Part shown: positions 8,316-9,505 of the stretch, piece after piece
How the letters are laid out: each line of letters opens with the position of its first letter
How positions within the stretch are numbered: the stretch's first letter is position 1
DNA from: an uncultured Oscillospiraceae bacterium
Lineage (GTDB): Bacteria; Bacillota; Clostridia; Oscillospirales; Oscillospiraceae
Direction: 5' to 3'
DNA: 9,505 nucleotides
Assembly (NCBI GenBank): GCA_934567355.1
Contig: CAKTJC010000059.1
Location: forward strand, 1-9,505
Notes under the pieces: generated by a model
The model's database searches: none
Seen by the model: the letters and a program-made list of their open reading frames with translations, nothing else
What the model was told of the DNA's origin: nothing
Translations under genes and position numbers: made by a program

Positions 8316-9491
8316 TTATTTATACGGGTCTGCCGCGTCTCTCAGGCCATCTCCGAGGAAGTTATACGCCAAAACGGTAACGACCACAAAGAGAATGGGA
8401 ATGAGCTTGTGGGGATTGCTGGCGATTTCCGTCACGGAGCTTGCTTCCTGCAGGAGGACGCCCCAGCTGGTCGCGGGAGATTTGATGCCCAGGCCAAGAT
8501 AGGACATGGATGTTTCACCGACGATGGAGCCGGGAATGCTCATGGTCATGGAAACGATCAGGTAGCTCATGAAGCCCGGCACCATATGCCTCCAAATAAT
8601 GTGCCAGGTGGAAACGCCGGACAGTCTGGCAGCCATCACATAGTCCTCGTTCTTCAGGGAAAGCATCTTACCGCGGACGACACGGGCCATGCCCGTCCAG
8701 TTGATGAACGACAGAACCAGTGTCATGTAAAAATACATTCTAATGGTGGAAATGCCGGCAGGAATGGCGACGGAAAGCGCCATCCACAAAGGGATCTGGG
8801 GCACCGCGCCGATCACTTCGATGATGCGCTGGACAATAATATCAAACGTTCCTCCGAAATAGCCGGACAGGGAGCCGATCAGAATGCCCAGGAAGAAGCT
8901 GATAATAGCACTGGCAAAGGGAATCGTCAGCGACACCTGACTGCCGTACAGCACTCTGGAGAACAGGTCACGCCCCAGGGAGTCCGCGCCGAACAGCATC
9001 ACCTTTGCGCCCGTGCCTCCGCTGCTGCCCTCTCCTACACCGAACAGATGCAGGTCTGTTCGGAACAGCCCCAGGAATTTATATTCCGTTCCATGCACAA
9101 AGAACTCAATGGGATAGTATTCCTGCGTGTTTTCCGTGTAGGTCACAGTGAAGGTCTTCTTATCGATGTTCTTTTCCAGCTTGTAGACATAGGGGCCGAC
9201 AAATTCGCCCTCATACACGAAGTGGATCTTTGTCGGAGAGGAGTTGCGGTACAGGCCGTCAAATTCCTCGAGGCCATAAGGAGCAATGAAATTGCCGAAC
9301 AGCGCGCAAAAATACAGGATGCCAAGGATGATCATCGACAGCCGGGCCAGCTTGTGTTTTTTCAGCTTTCTGCCCATCAGAACCCACTGGGAAGCAAGAT
9401 AATAGTCTTCCTGAGATTTCTCTTTTTTCTTAAGGCAATCCCGCACAGAAAAAAGTGCCAGATACCGCCAAGTGTGATATAATAAAGCCAT
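8316..9491 (-). CDS. oppC: Opp/Dpp-type ABC importer permease subunit OppC
   Basis: Inner-membrane permease of the importer. Up to 391 residues, longer than the usual OppC of about 300. The first membrane segment is near 50-70, then a soluble outer-face stretch runs from about 72 to 165, followed by FGADSLGRDLFSR (167-179), which is the usual start of the permease core. More membrane segments lie near 188-211, 228-245, 252-270, 308-330 and 362-380. The EAA-loop that touches the ATPases is AARLSGVSTWHIIWRHMVP (287-305). The C-terminus FLGDGLRDAADPYK is typical. The start is uncertain: the ATG at 9491 has no ribosome binding site, GTG at 9446 (residue 16) is an alternative also without a good site, and the frame stays open to the window end. 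Residues from about 21 (KKKEKSQEDYYLASQW) resemble the normal N-terminus of this subfamily, so the first 15-20 residues may not be translated. No oppB is seen upstream. Confidence 0.9.
   Translation of the reverse strand: MALLYHTWRYLALFSVRDCLKKKEKSQEDYYLASQWVLMGRKLKKHKLARLSMIILGILYFCALFGNFIAPYGLEEFDGLYRNSSPTKIHFVYEGEFVGPYVYKLEKNIDKKTFTVTYTENTQEYYPIEFFVHGTEYKFLGLFRTDLHLFGVGEGSSGGTGAKVMLFGADSLGRDLFSRVLYGSQVSLTIPFASAIISFFLGILIGSLSGYFGGTFDIIVQRIIEVIGAVPQIPLWMALSVAIPAGISTIRMYFYMTLVLSFINWTGMARVVRGKMLSLKNEDYVMAARLSGVSTWHIIWRHMVPGFMSYLIVSMTMSIPGSIVGETSMSYLGLGIKSPATSWGVLLQEASSVTEIASNPHKLIPILFVVVTVLAYNFLGDGLRDAADPYK
9455..9483 (+). promoter_or_regulatory. Extended -10 promoter pointing out of the window
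   Basis: On the plus strand there is a perfect extended -10, TGATATAAT (9475-9483, hexamer TATAAT at 9478-9483). Seventeen bases upstream is a partial -35, GTGCCA (9455-9460, four of six consensus bases). The predicted transcription start falls at about 9490, which is also the A of an ATG opening a short plus-strand frame (M-D-K-Q-M) cut off by the window end. This would be leaderless if that ATG is used; a later start outside the window is just as possible. The promoter is divergent from oppC and overlaps its annotated 5' end. Confidence 0.5.
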
Positions 9492-9505
9492 GGATAAACA
9501 AATGA

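Noticed and set aside
1..9505. Mobile element, CRISPR, tRNA or phage content
   Set aside because: No transposase, integrase, regular repeat-spacer pattern, tRNA-like fold or terminal inverted repeats were seen; nearly all bases are accounted for by metabolic and transport genes.

Overview
The window is a block of eight protein genes, all on the minus strand and read right to left. They are packed with overlaps or gaps of 9 to 20 bases, except for one 115-base gap. Base composition looks moderately GC-rich (mid-50s by eye). Ribosome binding sites are strong GGAGG types, and the proteins look like those of anaerobic gut Firmicutes. A member of the Clostridia, perhaps the Oscillospirales/Oscillospiraceae, is the best guess. 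This rests on protein style and codon feel, not on a marker gene.

Right part (6228-9491): three subunits of an oligopeptide/dipeptide-type (Opp/Dpp) ABC importer, in the order permease OppC, ATPase OppD, ATPase OppF. The partner permease OppB and the solute-binding protein are not in the window. Just beyond the oppC start is a strong-looking extended -10 promoter on the plus strand that points away from the cluster, so oppC may be the first gene of this operon.

Middle part (4592-6241): a HAD-superfamily hydrolase with a non-standard catalytic motif, which overlaps the end of oppF, followed nine bases later by a cytoplasmic GH105 (GH88/GH105 group) unsaturated-uronyl hydrolase. A perfect 32-bp palindrome lies 10 bases after the GH105 stop, in the only sizeable intergenic gap.

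Left part (3-4476): three enzymes of myo-inositol catabolism in the order iolA (malonate/methylmalonate semialdehyde dehydrogenase), iolC (5-dehydro-2-deoxygluconokinase) and iolD (trihydroxycyclohexane-1,2-dione hydrolase). The iolC and iolD genes share an ATGA stop/start overlap. The inositol dehydrogenase (IolG), dehydratase (IolE), isomerase (IolB) and aldolase (IolJ) are not seen and may lie to the left of base 1 or elsewhere.

Working model (inference): the ABC importer brings in a small glycoconjugate, the GH105 enzyme removes an unsaturated uronic acid from it inside the cell, the HAD enzyme acts on a product, and the Iol enzymes break down an inositol released or available at the same time. 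The coexistence of a uronyl hydrolase, an Opp-type importer and iol genes on one strand is the most interesting point. A uronyl-inositol substrate is a speculative but testable idea. Nothing in the window looks like a mobile element, CRISPR array, tRNA or rRNA.
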